Assembly (NCBI GenBank): GCA_047967505.1 | Contig: CM106541.1 | Reading direction: 5' to 3' (one strand) | From: Dipteris shenzhenensis | Lineage: Eukaryota; Polypodiophyta; Polypodiopsida; Gleicheniales | Length of the DNA: 64,000 nucleotides | In this document: one piece after another, positions 11,576-22,032 of the stretch | Numbering within the stretch: position 1 is the first letter of the stretch | Layout of the letters: each line of letters starts with the position of its first letter | Program-made: the position numbers and the translations under genes | The notes under the pieces: model-generated | What the model saw: only the letters and a program-made list of their open reading frames with translations | Told to the model about the DNA's origin: nothing | The model's database searches: none

Positions 11576-13015
11576 CCGAGTGATCTAGCTGAGCGTGCGT
11601 GAATGCTTAGAAGCTCAGCAGCTCTGTGGGAGGAAGAAGAAGCTCTGTGGGAAGCTTTGTGGGCGACTTTACTTGCATCCGAGTGTGCAGAGACCTTGGA
11701 GGAACCTTTGGAAAAGTCACTTTGGCTTTGCAAAGTGGTTTTGAGAGCCTGTTAAGTGTTTTCAAAGAAAAAAGTCGTTTTTTGAGCTTTTCCCTGTTCC
11801 GTTCGATGATAGAGACTCCGTATTGACTTGTAGAGGCAACTATTGCTTGCTTTTGGTGTCCACTTCACTTCAGGAGCTTGGAAACACCTTCATTCTTGAA
11901 TCTGGGATCATTTCATTGGATTTCTGACTCACTGTGTCAGTTTTTGCGTTTTTTGTCCGGGTGTTGGAGCTCAAGTTTGGAGCAATCATTTGTAGATCTG
12001 TCAGTTCTGGTGGACTCAGGAGGTTCTAAAACTTCTACGTTGCTCATCATTCGCACTCCGGTGGAGTTTACAAATAGCTCTGTTTTCAAAAACGTTTTTC
12101 AATCCGTGTGTTGGACCCAGTGATTGAGACCACGGTTTCCAGAACCATCCGTCCCATTGCGTTCCGGACGCCCAAAAACCCCTACCTGTCAGTTCTTGCG
12201 CAATTCGGTGGAGGATTTTCAGAGTTATAGATCTCTGTGTATTCGATTTCGTCTCTCTGTTATGCATTTTTCATTCTAAGGTTTTGAAACCTTAGATTTA
12301 TGCCACATGGCAGTGGATAAGTGTTGACTCCCATTTCTCACTCATCGGTTGGGATTTTGGAGTTCTGGCAGAGGAGAGATATTTGCAGATTTTCTTGCTG
12401 ATTCCAATTATGCAATGGTGCCCATGTTTTGAGGCATCTTAGGTATTATTTTCAGCAGCGGTCATTACCATGGGACTATGATTTCTTGAACATACCTTAT
12501 GCAGATCACTCTGGTTGCAGTTTGAGCAGTGTGCGCTCATTCGTGGTGTGCATTGGGTTGCAGTGGATGATTTGTAGGCCATTTGGATGCATTGCGGTCC
12601 TTATTGGATGCGTTGATAGGCCCAAATTGCCTTGTGGGATGCTATTTTTTATGGACGCTTTGCACATGGATGCTATTTTATGCTGAGGGACAGCTTTGAC
12701 ACATTGCAAGTGATGCACTGATAGTGTTATGCTCTCTTGGATGAGATATTATTGATGCATATGCCAGTGGACAGTGTTTATGCTTGAGTCATTTGGCACT
12801 TATTGGCATTTTGGATTGCCATTGCAGTTGGCATTTTCTTTTGGGCCAGATTTGCTCATATGGATGCATAGTATATGCACATGAGTCAGATGCTTTGAGA
12901 CATGAGTTTTGGTGATATTTCACTTTATTGTGGCATACACATTTGGGTGCACCTGGTATTTGGTGTGATTCTCTCTTGTATGCACTAGCATTTGGGATTT
13001 TGTTTTATTTGCATT
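11576..13015 (+). other. Long 5' leader of element B
   Basis: About 1.44 kb between the PBS and the gag ATG with no conserved domain. The frames are short. Copia leaders are usually much shorter. It is T/G-rich with repeated TTGGCAT/GGCATTTT words near 12770-12840. Confidence 0.6.
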
Positions 13016-13740
13016 ATGGCATCCTCTTCCATGTCTGAAGAGGAGTTCTTTAACATTAAAAAGTTTGATGGGACAAACTTTTCTTTGTGGAAAGAACAGA
13101 TAAGGGATGTGCTTATTCAAAAGAAGCAGATTAAATCCTTGGCAGGGATTGAAGCTAAGCCTGCAAATATGTATGAGGATGATTGGAATGAGTTGGATGC
13201 ATTAGCAAAGTCTACTATTAGACTTCATCTTGCAGAGTCAGTTTATTTCACAGTAGTAAATGAGTAGACTACGGAAGATTTGTGGAAGAAATTGTGTGCC
13301 ACTTATGAGAAGGAAACTGCCTCTAATAAAGTTTACCTCATGAAGAGGTTGTTTGAGCTGCAGATGAAGGAAGGGGTCTCCATTGCTTCTCACTTAAATG
13401 AATTCAATATTATTTTCAGCCAGCTTCAGGCTTAGAAAATGAATTTTGATGCGGAGACTAAGGCAATATTTCTCTTATGTTCATTGCCATCCTCATGGGA
13501 TACCTTCCGTACAGCTGTCAGTAACTCTGCACCTCGTGGAGTACTGAAATTTGATGATGTTGTGGGTATCTTGTTGGCCGAGGAGATTAGACGAAAGTCT
13601 ATGGATGGCAACAAGTAGGATGCAGCCTTAAATGTGCAAAGGGGCAGTTCAGGGGGAAGTCCCAAGAAAGAGGGAAGTCTCATAGCAAATCAAGGGCACG
13701 GAACATTGAGTGTTACCATTGTGGCAAGAAGGGCTCTATG
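13016..13740 (+). pseudogene. Element B gag
   Basis: ATG at 13016 opens MASSSMSEEEFFNIKKFDGT followed by NFSLWKEQIRDVL, a copia gag start. The frame continues through TTEDLWKKLCATYEKETASN and LLCSLPSSWDTF (the UBN2 core). TAG stops lie at 13265-13267, 13433-13435 and near 13616. The zinc knuckle begins as ECYHCGKKG near 13709-13735 but its second half is missing, because the sequence jumps to the pre-integrase region. Confidence 0.8.
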
Positions 13741-14700
13741 CTTTTGGCTAGGGGTGCCAAGTGTGGGACTTTGTATCCTTTACATGTATCAGGGGTATTT
13801 GATCATGTTGTTGCAATAACTGAGCAGCCAAGCACTTCTTTGTGGCATTGCAGGTTGGGGCACATGAGCCAGAATGGAATGAAACTCTTATGCCGTTTGG
13901 GTTATGTACCGCATTTGAGTTTCTCTGATTTTGAATTTTGTGAGCATTGTCTCTATGGGAAGCAAACTAAATCAGCCCATAAAAGAAGGGGAAAGAAAGA
14001 GTTTGAAAAGCTTGATTTGGTGCATTCACACGTATGTGGTCCCATGCCTACATGGTCATTAGGCGGGACTGAATACTATGTGCATTGATGATGCAACTAG
14101 GAAAGTGTGGGCTTATGCTATAGCTCGGAAGAGTGATGTGTTCCAGGTATTTCAGAAATGGCTGGCCTTGGTTGAGAATCAGTCAGGTAAAATGCTTAAA
14201 TGCCTACGGACTGACAATGGTGGAGAGTATCTTTCTCATGACTTTCAGCATTTCTGTGATACACGTGGGATTAAGAGGGAGCTCACATCCCCTCGTACTC
14301 CAGAGCAAAATCCAGTTGCAGAAAAGATGAACCGTACCATTCAAGAAAGGTTGCAATGCATGCTTTCCAATGCAAGTCTTTCTGGTGGTTTTTGGGCTGA
14401 GGCAATGAAGACTGCAGTGCATGTGATCAATAGATCACCTAGTAAGAGTTTGGATGGTGGTATTCCTGAAGAGGCATGGAGTGGCAAGAAGCCCTCTTAC
14501 TCTCATTTGCGTATATTTGGGTGTGAGGCATATGCACATGTGCCAAAAGAGCTTCTAGATCCTAAGTCTAGGAAATGCATCTTTCTGGGTTATGGTGAAA
14601 GTGGAGAGATGGGCTATCGTCTCTAAGATCCAGAAGCAAAGAAGATCATACACAGCCATGATGTGGTCTTCAATGAGAAGAAGATGCATAAGCACCCATG
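13741..14700 (+). pseudogene. Element B integrase (protease deleted)
   Basis: Directly after the half knuckle the frame reads RGAKCGTLYPLHVSGVFD, which normally lies downstream of the protease, so the DSGA active site is gone. The HHCC zinc finger is present (LWHCRLGHMSQNGMKLL, CEHCLYGKQ). In the core the first Asp is His (VHSHVCGP). A frame change near 14080 is followed by CIDDATRKVWAYA, then RTDNGGEYLS (second Asp) and QNPVAEKMNRTIQE (Glu). The C-terminal GKKPSYSHLRIFGCEAYAHV and RKCIFLGYG motifs follow. It should be unable to integrate DNA by itself. Confidence 0.85.
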
Positions 14701-16538
14701 AGGGATGTGGAAATGAGGAGAATCACTTTCCAGGATGTGAATCCACCTGCATATGTTGATAGACAGCAAGCTGTCCATGCACCAAATGTGCAAGAAATGG
14801 TACCACCAAGTACTCCCACAGGTATACAATCAAGGGTAGATGATGGATCATCTATTGGTGGAAATGATGAGCCAAATGTGGCTGATATGCAGGTGGGACA
14901 GCAAGCTGAAATGCCCTTGAGAAGATCATCTAGAGTGTCTAGACCGCCTGATAGGTTTGTTCCAGGGGTAGACTATGTGATGCTTACTGATTGCCGGGAG
15001 CCTTCTTGCTACAGAGAGGCTATGATGCATGAGGATCAACGCAAGTGGGAGTATGCTATGCAATCAGAGATGAGTTCACTTATGAAGAATAAGACTTGGG
15101 ACTTGGTTTCTTTGCCACATGGAAAGAAAGCATTGCCATGTAAATGGGTCTACAAAATGAAGGTCACAGGTGATGATGTGCCTAGGTACAAGGCCCGTTT
15201 GGTTGCTAAAGGATTCAAGCAAGAGAAGGGTGTGGACTTTGATGAGATATTCTCTCCGGTTGTGAAGATGACCACACTTAGATGTATGCTTGGACTAGTG
15301 GCATCAGAGGATATGGAGCTTATGCAAATGGATGTCAAGACAGCTTTCTTGCATGGGGATTTGCATGAGGAAATTTACATGGTGCAGCCGGAAGGCTTTG
15401 AAGAAAAGGGCAAAGAGCATTTAGTTTGCAAGCTGAAGAAGAGTCTTTATGGTCTTAAGCAAGCGCCTAGAGAATGGTATCAGAAGTTTGATGCTTTCAT
15501 TCGGTCCCAGGGTTTTAGAAGGAGTGAAATTGCTACACTAAACGGGCTAAGGATAATAGCCTGATAATCCTGGCACTATATGTGGATGATATGCTATTGG
15601 CTAGCAAGAATACTTATGAGCTAGATGCATTAAAGGCCAAGTTGCATGAGGCCTTTGATATGAAGGATTTGGGACTTGCAGGTCATATTCTTGGTATGCG
15701 CATCACGCGTGATCAGAGTAGGAAACTCCTTTGGCTTTCACAGAAGGAGTATGTTACAAAAGTATTGCAGCGTTTCAATATGGAGGGGGGGAAGGCAGTG
15801 AGTACTCCATTGCCTCCATATGTGAAACTGAGTCATACAGATAGTCCCAAATTAGATGAGAAGAGGGCCATGATGGCCAAGGTTCCTTATGCATCAACGG
15901 TTGGAAGTCTTATGTATGCTATGATAGCTACTAGACCAGACATTGCATTTGCAGTGGTAGTTGTTAGCCGGTATATGGCTAATCCAGGAAAGAGGCATTG
16001 GGAGGTAGTTAAGTGCATCATGAGGTACATGAAAGGTACCAAGGAGATGTGCATTTGCTTTGGTAAAGGAGACATGCGTGTACTTGGGTACACAGCTTCA
16101 GACTATGCAGGGCATGTGGATAGTAGGAGATCCACTTCTGGTTATGTGTTCACCTTTGCAGGTGGTGCAGTGTCGTGGATGTCTCGCGCACAGAAGTGCG
16201 TTGCTTTGTCTACCATAGAGGCTGAGTATGTTGCAGCCATAGAGGGTTGCAAGGAGGCTATATGGCTTGATCGGCTAGTGGGAGATTTGGGGATTCATAT
16301 AGGTGTACCGACATTGCATAGTGATTCCATGAGTGCTATTCAGCTAGCACGGAATCCGGTCTTTCATGCAAAGACCAAACACATTGAGGTCATGTACCAT
16401 TTCATCAGGGAGGTACTTGAGGACAAGCGCATAGAGCTTGTCAAGGTTCATACAGATGATAACCCTGCAGATATGCTGACGAAGAGTCTACCTAGTCAGC
16501 GGTTTGAGTATTGTCGTGTATTGATGGGCATTGGATAG
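14701..16538 (+). pseudogene. Element B reverse transcriptase-RNase H
   Basis: The best-preserved part of B. The linker ends with RRSSRVSRPPDRF, then RT: LPCKWVYKMKV, YKARLVAKGFKQEKGVDFDE, MDVKTAFLHGDLHEE (Asp), LYGLKQAPREWYQKF. A short frameshift near 15530 is followed by YVDDMLLA near 15575 (catalytic pair), GSLMYAMIATRPDIAFAV, and the copia RNase H with SDYAGHVDSRRSTSGYVF (Asp), STIEAEYVA (Glu), LHSDSMSAIQLARNPVFHAK (Asp) and NPADMLTKSL, ending at the TAG at 16536. One frameshift separates two long open segments. Similarity to TNT1-like (Tork) copia is an inference. Confidence 0.9.
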
Positions 16539-16580
16539 TATGCCCACTGGTTGTTCTCCCTTAAAGGCACATTGTCCTTT

Positions 16581-16591
16581 AAGTGGGAGGT
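16581..16591 (+). promoter_or_regulatory. Polypurine tract, element B
   Basis: AAGTGGGAGG immediately before the 3' LTR (one T lies between). It primes plus-strand DNA synthesis. Confidence 0.75.
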
Positions 16592-16763
16592 TGTGGGGGT
16601 TAAAGGTCACTGTGCCTTTACCCCAGTTATGTACAATACTCAAACACATATATAAATGAATGAAAAAGAAGATTAGGGTGGTTCTGCACCCACCAAAAAC
16701 TTGTGGCTCTCTCTCTCTCTCTCTCTCCTTCTTCCATTCTTGCTTCCATTGAGAGCACTCTCA
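16592..16763 (+). repeat. 3' LTR of element B
   Basis: TGTGGGGGTTAAAGG to GAGAGCACTCTCA. Three transitions and a 2-bp CT indel against the 5' copy. TATATAAA at 16649-16656. GATGG follows directly. Confidence 0.95.
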
Positions 16764-17330
16764 GATGGCTGGACGGCTTCAGATAGAGTTGGCACACCGC
16801 CAACTAGGCTACATGCAAGTGCGGGAAGGCATCCCGTGACAAACCTCACTGAGGGTAGACGGAGCATTTCTCAGGGCAACCCACTCTCGGGTTGCGGGGC
16901 CCGTTTGGAGCCTCAGATGATCCCGGATGGCTCTAGGCCGAATGGACTCCGTAGGTTAGTTGCTCTGATTTGCACACCAGTTCTATCGTATGGTCGGTGG
17001 CCTCCAGTCGACCATTTTGGGTAGACTGGGTCGGTCACCCAATTGAGCCTAACCGACTACGACTAGTGGCTATATAAGAGCAAGCCTGTGAAGCCCATTT
17101 CATCACTGGCTACAGTGACCCTGATTCCTTAGCATCCAGCCTCCGTCTTCTACTGTCTCCAGCTTGCCATCGAAGCTTCTTTCACAGGAGCGCACGGTTG
17201 GGAGGTAGCGCCATCTATTGTATCAGTTCTACAGTAATCAAATTTTTGATTCTCCATACTATCTTGTTTTCTCTCTTGCGTACGAGACCCTGTTATCTGT
17301 TGAGCATAGACGTTGTATTATTTTCTTACA
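16764..17330 (+). repeat. 5' LTR of element C, right part
   Basis: Continues the C LTR after the second GATGG. Contains the TATA box TATATAAG (17071-17078) and ends TTCTTACA at 17330. Compared with the 3' LTR it lacks about 14 bp near 17000. Together with the left part the LTR is about 716 bp. Confidence 0.92.
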
Positions 17331-17342
17331 TGGTATCAGAGC
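17331..17342 (+). promoter_or_regulatory. Primer-binding site, element C
   Basis: TGGTATCAGAGC directly after the LTR end. Confidence 0.92.
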
Positions 17343-17400
17343 CTAGACTCTAGCAAGAAGATTTGGTAGTGTGTTTCTGTTTGCGAGCAGATTGTGAGAG

Positions 17401-19316
17401 ATGACCCAGCCTGCAAGACTGCGAATCCCACCGTTCGGCGAAAGCGAAAAGTTGGACGGCTCTAACTATCCACTCTGGAAGTTCAAGATGAAGACCATCC
17501 TAAGCGCATATGAGCTTTGGGACACTGCTACTGGGGTGGACGTGAGGCCGGTTTCGAGACCGGATCCAGCCAATGTAGGACAACAGATAGTACCAACTAC
17601 AGATGAGATTCTCGCATGGACAAGAAGAAATGCAGATGCGCTGTGTTCTATTGTCTGCAGTGTTAGTGATTCCATCATGGCGTTAATTCAACATGTCATC
17701 ACAGCGGAGGAGGCATGGATGGTCTTGAAAAATCAATACGAGACCACGAATTAGACGCGGATTCAGAATCTAGAGACTCAACTCACGAACGAGAAGTTGT
17801 CTGAGTCTGAAGCGGTAGAGAAGTTCATCACCAGGGTGAAGAATCTGTGCGATCAGATGACTGCAATCGGCATCACCATCACTAGCGAGAATCTAGCACG
17901 AAGGTGCATACGGATTCTCCCACCAAAGTACAACGATCTTGTTACGGTGCTGAATACGCAAAACAAAAATCTGCCCCTCAACTTTGAGGATTTCAGCGCG
18001 ATGCTTCTGGAGGAGGAGATGCATCAAAAGACGAGGACTGGAGAAGATTCGGCTTTTTGGACCGGATCAAAGAAAGGTAATGGTAAGGACTCTGGTAACC
18101 CATCTTCTTCTGATGATAAAAAGAGAAAGAAGAAGATCAAGTGCTTCTATTGCAACAAGGCAGGGCACAAGCATAATAAGAGCCAAAAAAAGATTGCAAA
18201 TGAGGAGAACGGAGTAAAGAAAGAGTCCAGCAAGAGCGCACAGGCATTACCAGTAGAGCTATTCGTCACAATTGAGGAGATTTGCATGGACGCAGTTCAT
18301 GTACTTGCGGATGAACCGTGGATCATTGACAGTGGTGCATCGTGCCACATGACCAGTCAGAAGGATTGGTATACCTCTCTACAGCCGGTAGGGAATGACA
18401 ACTTGGTAGCAGTTGGCAATGATGCAAAATGTCCAGCAAAAGAAAAAGGTACGATTGCTCTCAAGTCAGATGGAGTTGTAAAACAATTGTCCGATGTTCT
18501 TTATGTGCCAGATATCAAGAGGAACTTGTTATCTATTTTTGCGATCACGGATCGGGACCTCAAAGTTCAATTCGATAAGAATGGTGCACAGATCCTGGAT
18601 CTTCAAGGAAAGGTCGTTGGTAAAGGTACACAGCGCAACAACATTTACGAACTCTCAGCTTTCAGTGCTCGAGTGGATGTGAAGAAAACTAAGCTGTGGC
18701 ATGAGAGGTTTGGTCATCTAAACCTTAGTTCTTTGAAGGAGATGCATAAAAGTAGAATGATTGCAGACCTACCAGAAATTTCAGATCTGCCCGATGTATG
18801 TGAAGCTTGCATGATGGGCAAGCAGCATCGGCAGCCCTTTCCTAAAGAGGCCATCAGGGCAAAGGCTCCTCTAGAGCTCGTACACACGGACCTCTACGGA
18901 AAGATGGAGACGGAAGCTTTGGGTGGTTCCTACTACTTCATGACGCTAATTGACGACTACACTAGAAGGATATGGATATACTTCCTGAAGACTAAAGACG
19001 AGGCTTTTAGTAGGTTCAAGGAATGGCATGTAATGGTCGAGAAAGAATCGGGGAGAAAGGTGAAGAAGTTGAGATCAGATAGAGGTGGAGAGTTCACATC
19101 GACTAAATTCAAAAGTTACTGCAAAAGTCACGGGATCAAGAGGCAAAAACCCCCACCACATACATCACAGCAAAATGGAGTAGCAGAACGCAAGATGCGC
19201 GTCATCTATGAAATAGGCCGGAATATGATGAAAGGGAAAGATTTGCCAAAGTCTTTCTAGGCTGAAGCATGTAACACTGTAGTTTACATCCTGAATCGTA
19301 GCTACACGAAGGCTGT
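17401..19316 (+). pseudogene. Element C gag-protease-integrase
   Basis: ATG at 17401 (MTQPARLRIPPFGESEKLDG, then SNYPLWKFKMKTIL) opens a copia gag that stays in one frame to 19260 except for a TAG at 17752-17754. The knuckle CFYCNKAGHKHNKS (about 18141-18182) has Ser instead of the last Cys. Protease: WIIDSGASCHMTSQKDW (about 18319). Integrase: HERFGHLNLSSLKEM and CEACMMGKQ (HHCC), then VHTDLYG, RSDRGGEFTS and QNGVAERKMR (catalytic D, D, E). TAG at 19258-19260 stands where FWAEAC is expected (a Trp codon), and a frameshift follows near 19300. Confidence 0.9.
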
Positions 19317-21400
19317 GTGAACGGGATGACTCCATTGCAAGCCTTTTCTAGTAAGAAACCTTCAGCTGCACATTTCAAAGTTTTTGGATGTGACTGTTTT
19401 GTGCATGTCCCTGATGCTACCAGGACCAAATGGGAACCGAAGAGCCGGAAGTGTATTTTCTTGGGCTACAGTGAAGAGGCGAAGGGTTACCATCTCTATA
19501 ACCCTGTTACCAAGAAGGTAATTGTAAGTCACGATGTGGTCTTCTCAGAATAGCCGCATCAATTGGAGGAGGATGCTTCCTTCCCAGACAACCAGGACCA
19601 GGATATCCATCCAGTATCACCACCAACAGCAGACCGAACTCCCCCAACGGTGCTTGGGAGGATTCAAGATAAAGAAGACGAAGAAGAGCCTGCAAAACCA
19701 CAACGGCAAGGGCCATTCCCGAAGTGGGTAAAGCAGCTTTTGGACGGCAGAGAACCTCCAGCCATTGAGGAGGAACCATCCGAACACCGCCGGTCCAAGA
19801 GATTAGAGGAGCAAAGAAGGGCGCAGGAACACTTGGTCAACTATGCTTTGATGACAGAAGTGATCCATGCTGATGAACCTAAGTGTCTTGAAGAGGTACA
19901 AGGCAATGATAGGTGGACGGAGGCTATGCAGTCGGAGTATGGCTCCATAATGAAGAACAACACTTAGGACCTTGTGGATCGACCACCAAAACGCAAGGTA
20001 ATCAGAACCAAGTGGGTGTACAAGACCAAGTACAAGTCCGCGACGGCACGTTGGATAAGTACAAGGCTCGGCTCGTGGCAAAAGGATTTGCATAGGTACA
20101 TGGTTTTGATTATCAAGATACTTTTGCTCCCACAGCTTGACTAACCACAATTCGCAGTGTTTTGGCTTTAGCTGCCTAGGGAAGTTGGCCCGTGTTTCAG
20201 ATGGATGTGAAATCTGCCTTTCTGAATGGAGATCTCAAGGAGGAGGTATACGTGGAACAACCACCAGGTTTTGAGATCCCCGGTTGAGAAGATAAAGTCT
20301 GCAAATTGAAGAAGGCACTTTACGGGCTGAAACAGGCCCCACGAGCATGGTACCAGCGAATTGATGCCTACTTTCTGCAAAACGGGTTCAGGAGGAGCCC
20401 ATCTGATGCAAATTTGTATATCTTCAGAGAAGGAGGCAAGTGTATGATCGTAGTCCTTTATGTGGACGACCTTGTCATAACAGGGAACCATGAAGAGAAG
20501 ATCTCCAGACGAAGCATTTACTAGGAAATGACAGATCTCGGACTGATGCATTTATGTTTGGGGATTGAAGTTTGGCAGGAGCCGAAACAGATCTTCATTT
20601 CACAGCTGAAGTATGCTGGAGAGATACTGAAGGCATTTGGCATGGCTGAGTGCAAGACAGTTGGTACCCCTATGGAGGTTGACGCGAAGCTCTCAAACGA
20701 GGATTCATCACCATTGGTGGACGAAGCGAAGTACAGCAGGCTTGTGGGCAGCTTGATTTACCTGTGCAACACATGGTCGGACATCAGTTTTGTGACTGGT
20801 GTACTAAGCAGGTTTTCCAATAAGCCCCGAGAGAACCATTAGAGGGCAGGGATGCGGGTGCTGAAATACATCAAAGGCACACTTGATTATGGCATCACCT
20901 ATACCAAGGGCAACATCTTGACCGGATTCTGTGACTCGGATTGGGCAGGAGACGTGGATAGCAGGAGATTAGTGACAGGGTACTATTTCTCACTTGGATC
21001 TGGAGTTGTGTCATGGGTCAGCAAGAAGCAACCCACAGTTGCTCTTTCTTCTACTGAGGCCGAGTACAAATCTGCATGCTTTGCTTCTTGCGAGGCAGTG
21101 TGGTTGAGGAGGATTTTGGGAGACATGTGCGCAGTGTAGAACAAGCCTACGCAGTTATCATGTGACAATCAGAGTTGCATGGCGATTGCAAAGAACCCTG
21201 TGTTCCACGCTCGCATAAAACACATTGAGATTCAATATCACTTTGTACGCGAGTTCATCATGGATAGAGAGGTCGACTTGGTGTACTGTCTGACTACAGA
21301 GAATGCTCACGAAGGCTCTTGGAAGAGACTTGCTGGAGAGGCATCTTCATCGACTTGGCATTGGGCCGAAAAAGTAAGTTCACTTGCAGGTGGACATTGA
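19317..21400 (+). pseudogene. Element C integrase tail, RT and RNase H
   Basis: First segment (19317-19967): GMTPLQAFSSKKPSAAHFKV, RKCIFLGYSEEAKGYHLYNP, then a linker ending HRRSKRLEEQ. After a frame change near 20035 come RT motifs [53 protein letters not shown] and VVLYVDDLVITGN (YVDD near 20460), then GSLIYLCNTWSDISFV. RNase H follows with CDSDWAGDVDSRRLVTGYYF, SSTEAEYKSA and CDNQSCMAIAKNPVFHARIK. Stops at 19551, 19965, 20093, 20522, 20840 and 21137 are all TAG, with TGA near 20141 and 20284. The last coding residues degenerate after about 21300. Confidence 0.88.
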
Positions 21401-21407
21401 GGGGGGG
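21399..21407 (+). promoter_or_regulatory. Polypurine tract, element C
   Basis: GA followed by seven G directly before the 3' LTR at 21408. Confidence 0.8.
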
Positions 21408-22032
21408 TGTTAGATATCAATGCTCCACTCTCGTGTAACTACACGAGAACCAACTAACTCTACTTGTAATCCCCCCATATGAGGAGAAGGCATTTGAGTA
21501 GCTTGGTTATCCGGTAGGTCTTGGTTTGGACACCAGATGGGGGCCATGTGTGGCCTGATGGCTGGACGGCTTCAGATAGAGTTGGCACACCGCCAACTAG
21601 GCTACGTGCAAGTGCGGGAAGGCATCCCTTGACTGACCGCACTGAGGGTAGATGGAGTATTTCTCGGGGCAGCCCACTCTCGGGTTGCGGGGCCCGTTTG
21701 GAGCCTCAGATGATCCCGGATGGCTCTGGGCCGAACGGAGTCCGTAGGTTAGTTGCTCTGTTTTGCGCACCGGTTCTATCGTATGGTCGGTGGCCTATTT
21801 CGGGACCGACCCCCAGTCGACCGTTTTGGGCGAACTGGGTCGGTCACCCAATTGAGCCTAACCGACTACGACTGGTGGCTATATAAGAGCAAGCCCGTGA
21901 AGCCCATTTCATCACTGGCTACAGCAACCCTGATTCCTTAGCATCCAGCCTCCATCTTCTAGTGTTTCCAGCTTGCCATCGAAGCTTCTTTCACAGGAGC
22001 ACACGGTTGGGAGGCAGCGCCATCTATTGTAT
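21408..22032 (+). repeat. 3' LTR of element C, truncated
   Basis: Matches the 5' LTR up to CCATCTATTGTAT. TATA box TATATAAG at 21880-21887. About 107 bp of the right end is missing. At 22030-22032 the bases TAT belong both to the LTR and to the LINE that follows. Confidence 0.9.

Larger units (their letters stand above)
11388..16763 (+). mobile_element. Ty1/copia element B, complete with TSD
   Basis: Two short LTRs (174 and 172 bp) flank a 5.0-kb interior. Target duplications GATGG occur at 11383-11387 and 16764-16768, and the empty site GATGG is present once in the 3' LTR of C. The interior has a long leader, gag, a truncated protease region, integrase, RT and RNase H. The LTRs differ by three transitions and one CT-repeat unit, so this is the youngest of the three copia layers. 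It is non-autonomous because of stops, frameshifts and a deleted protease. Confidence 0.95.
11234..22032 (+). mobile_element. Ty1/copia element C, interrupted by element B
   Basis: The 5' LTR begins TGTTAGATATCAATGC at 11234, and the same sequence opens the 3' LTR at 21408. The 5' LTR is split at 11387/16764 by element B. Coding order is gag, protease, integrase, RT, RNase H (17401-21400), typical of copia. The 3' LTR is cut at about 22032 by LINE sequence, so its right end and the target duplication cannot be seen. It inserted into the RT gene of element A. Confidence 0.9.
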
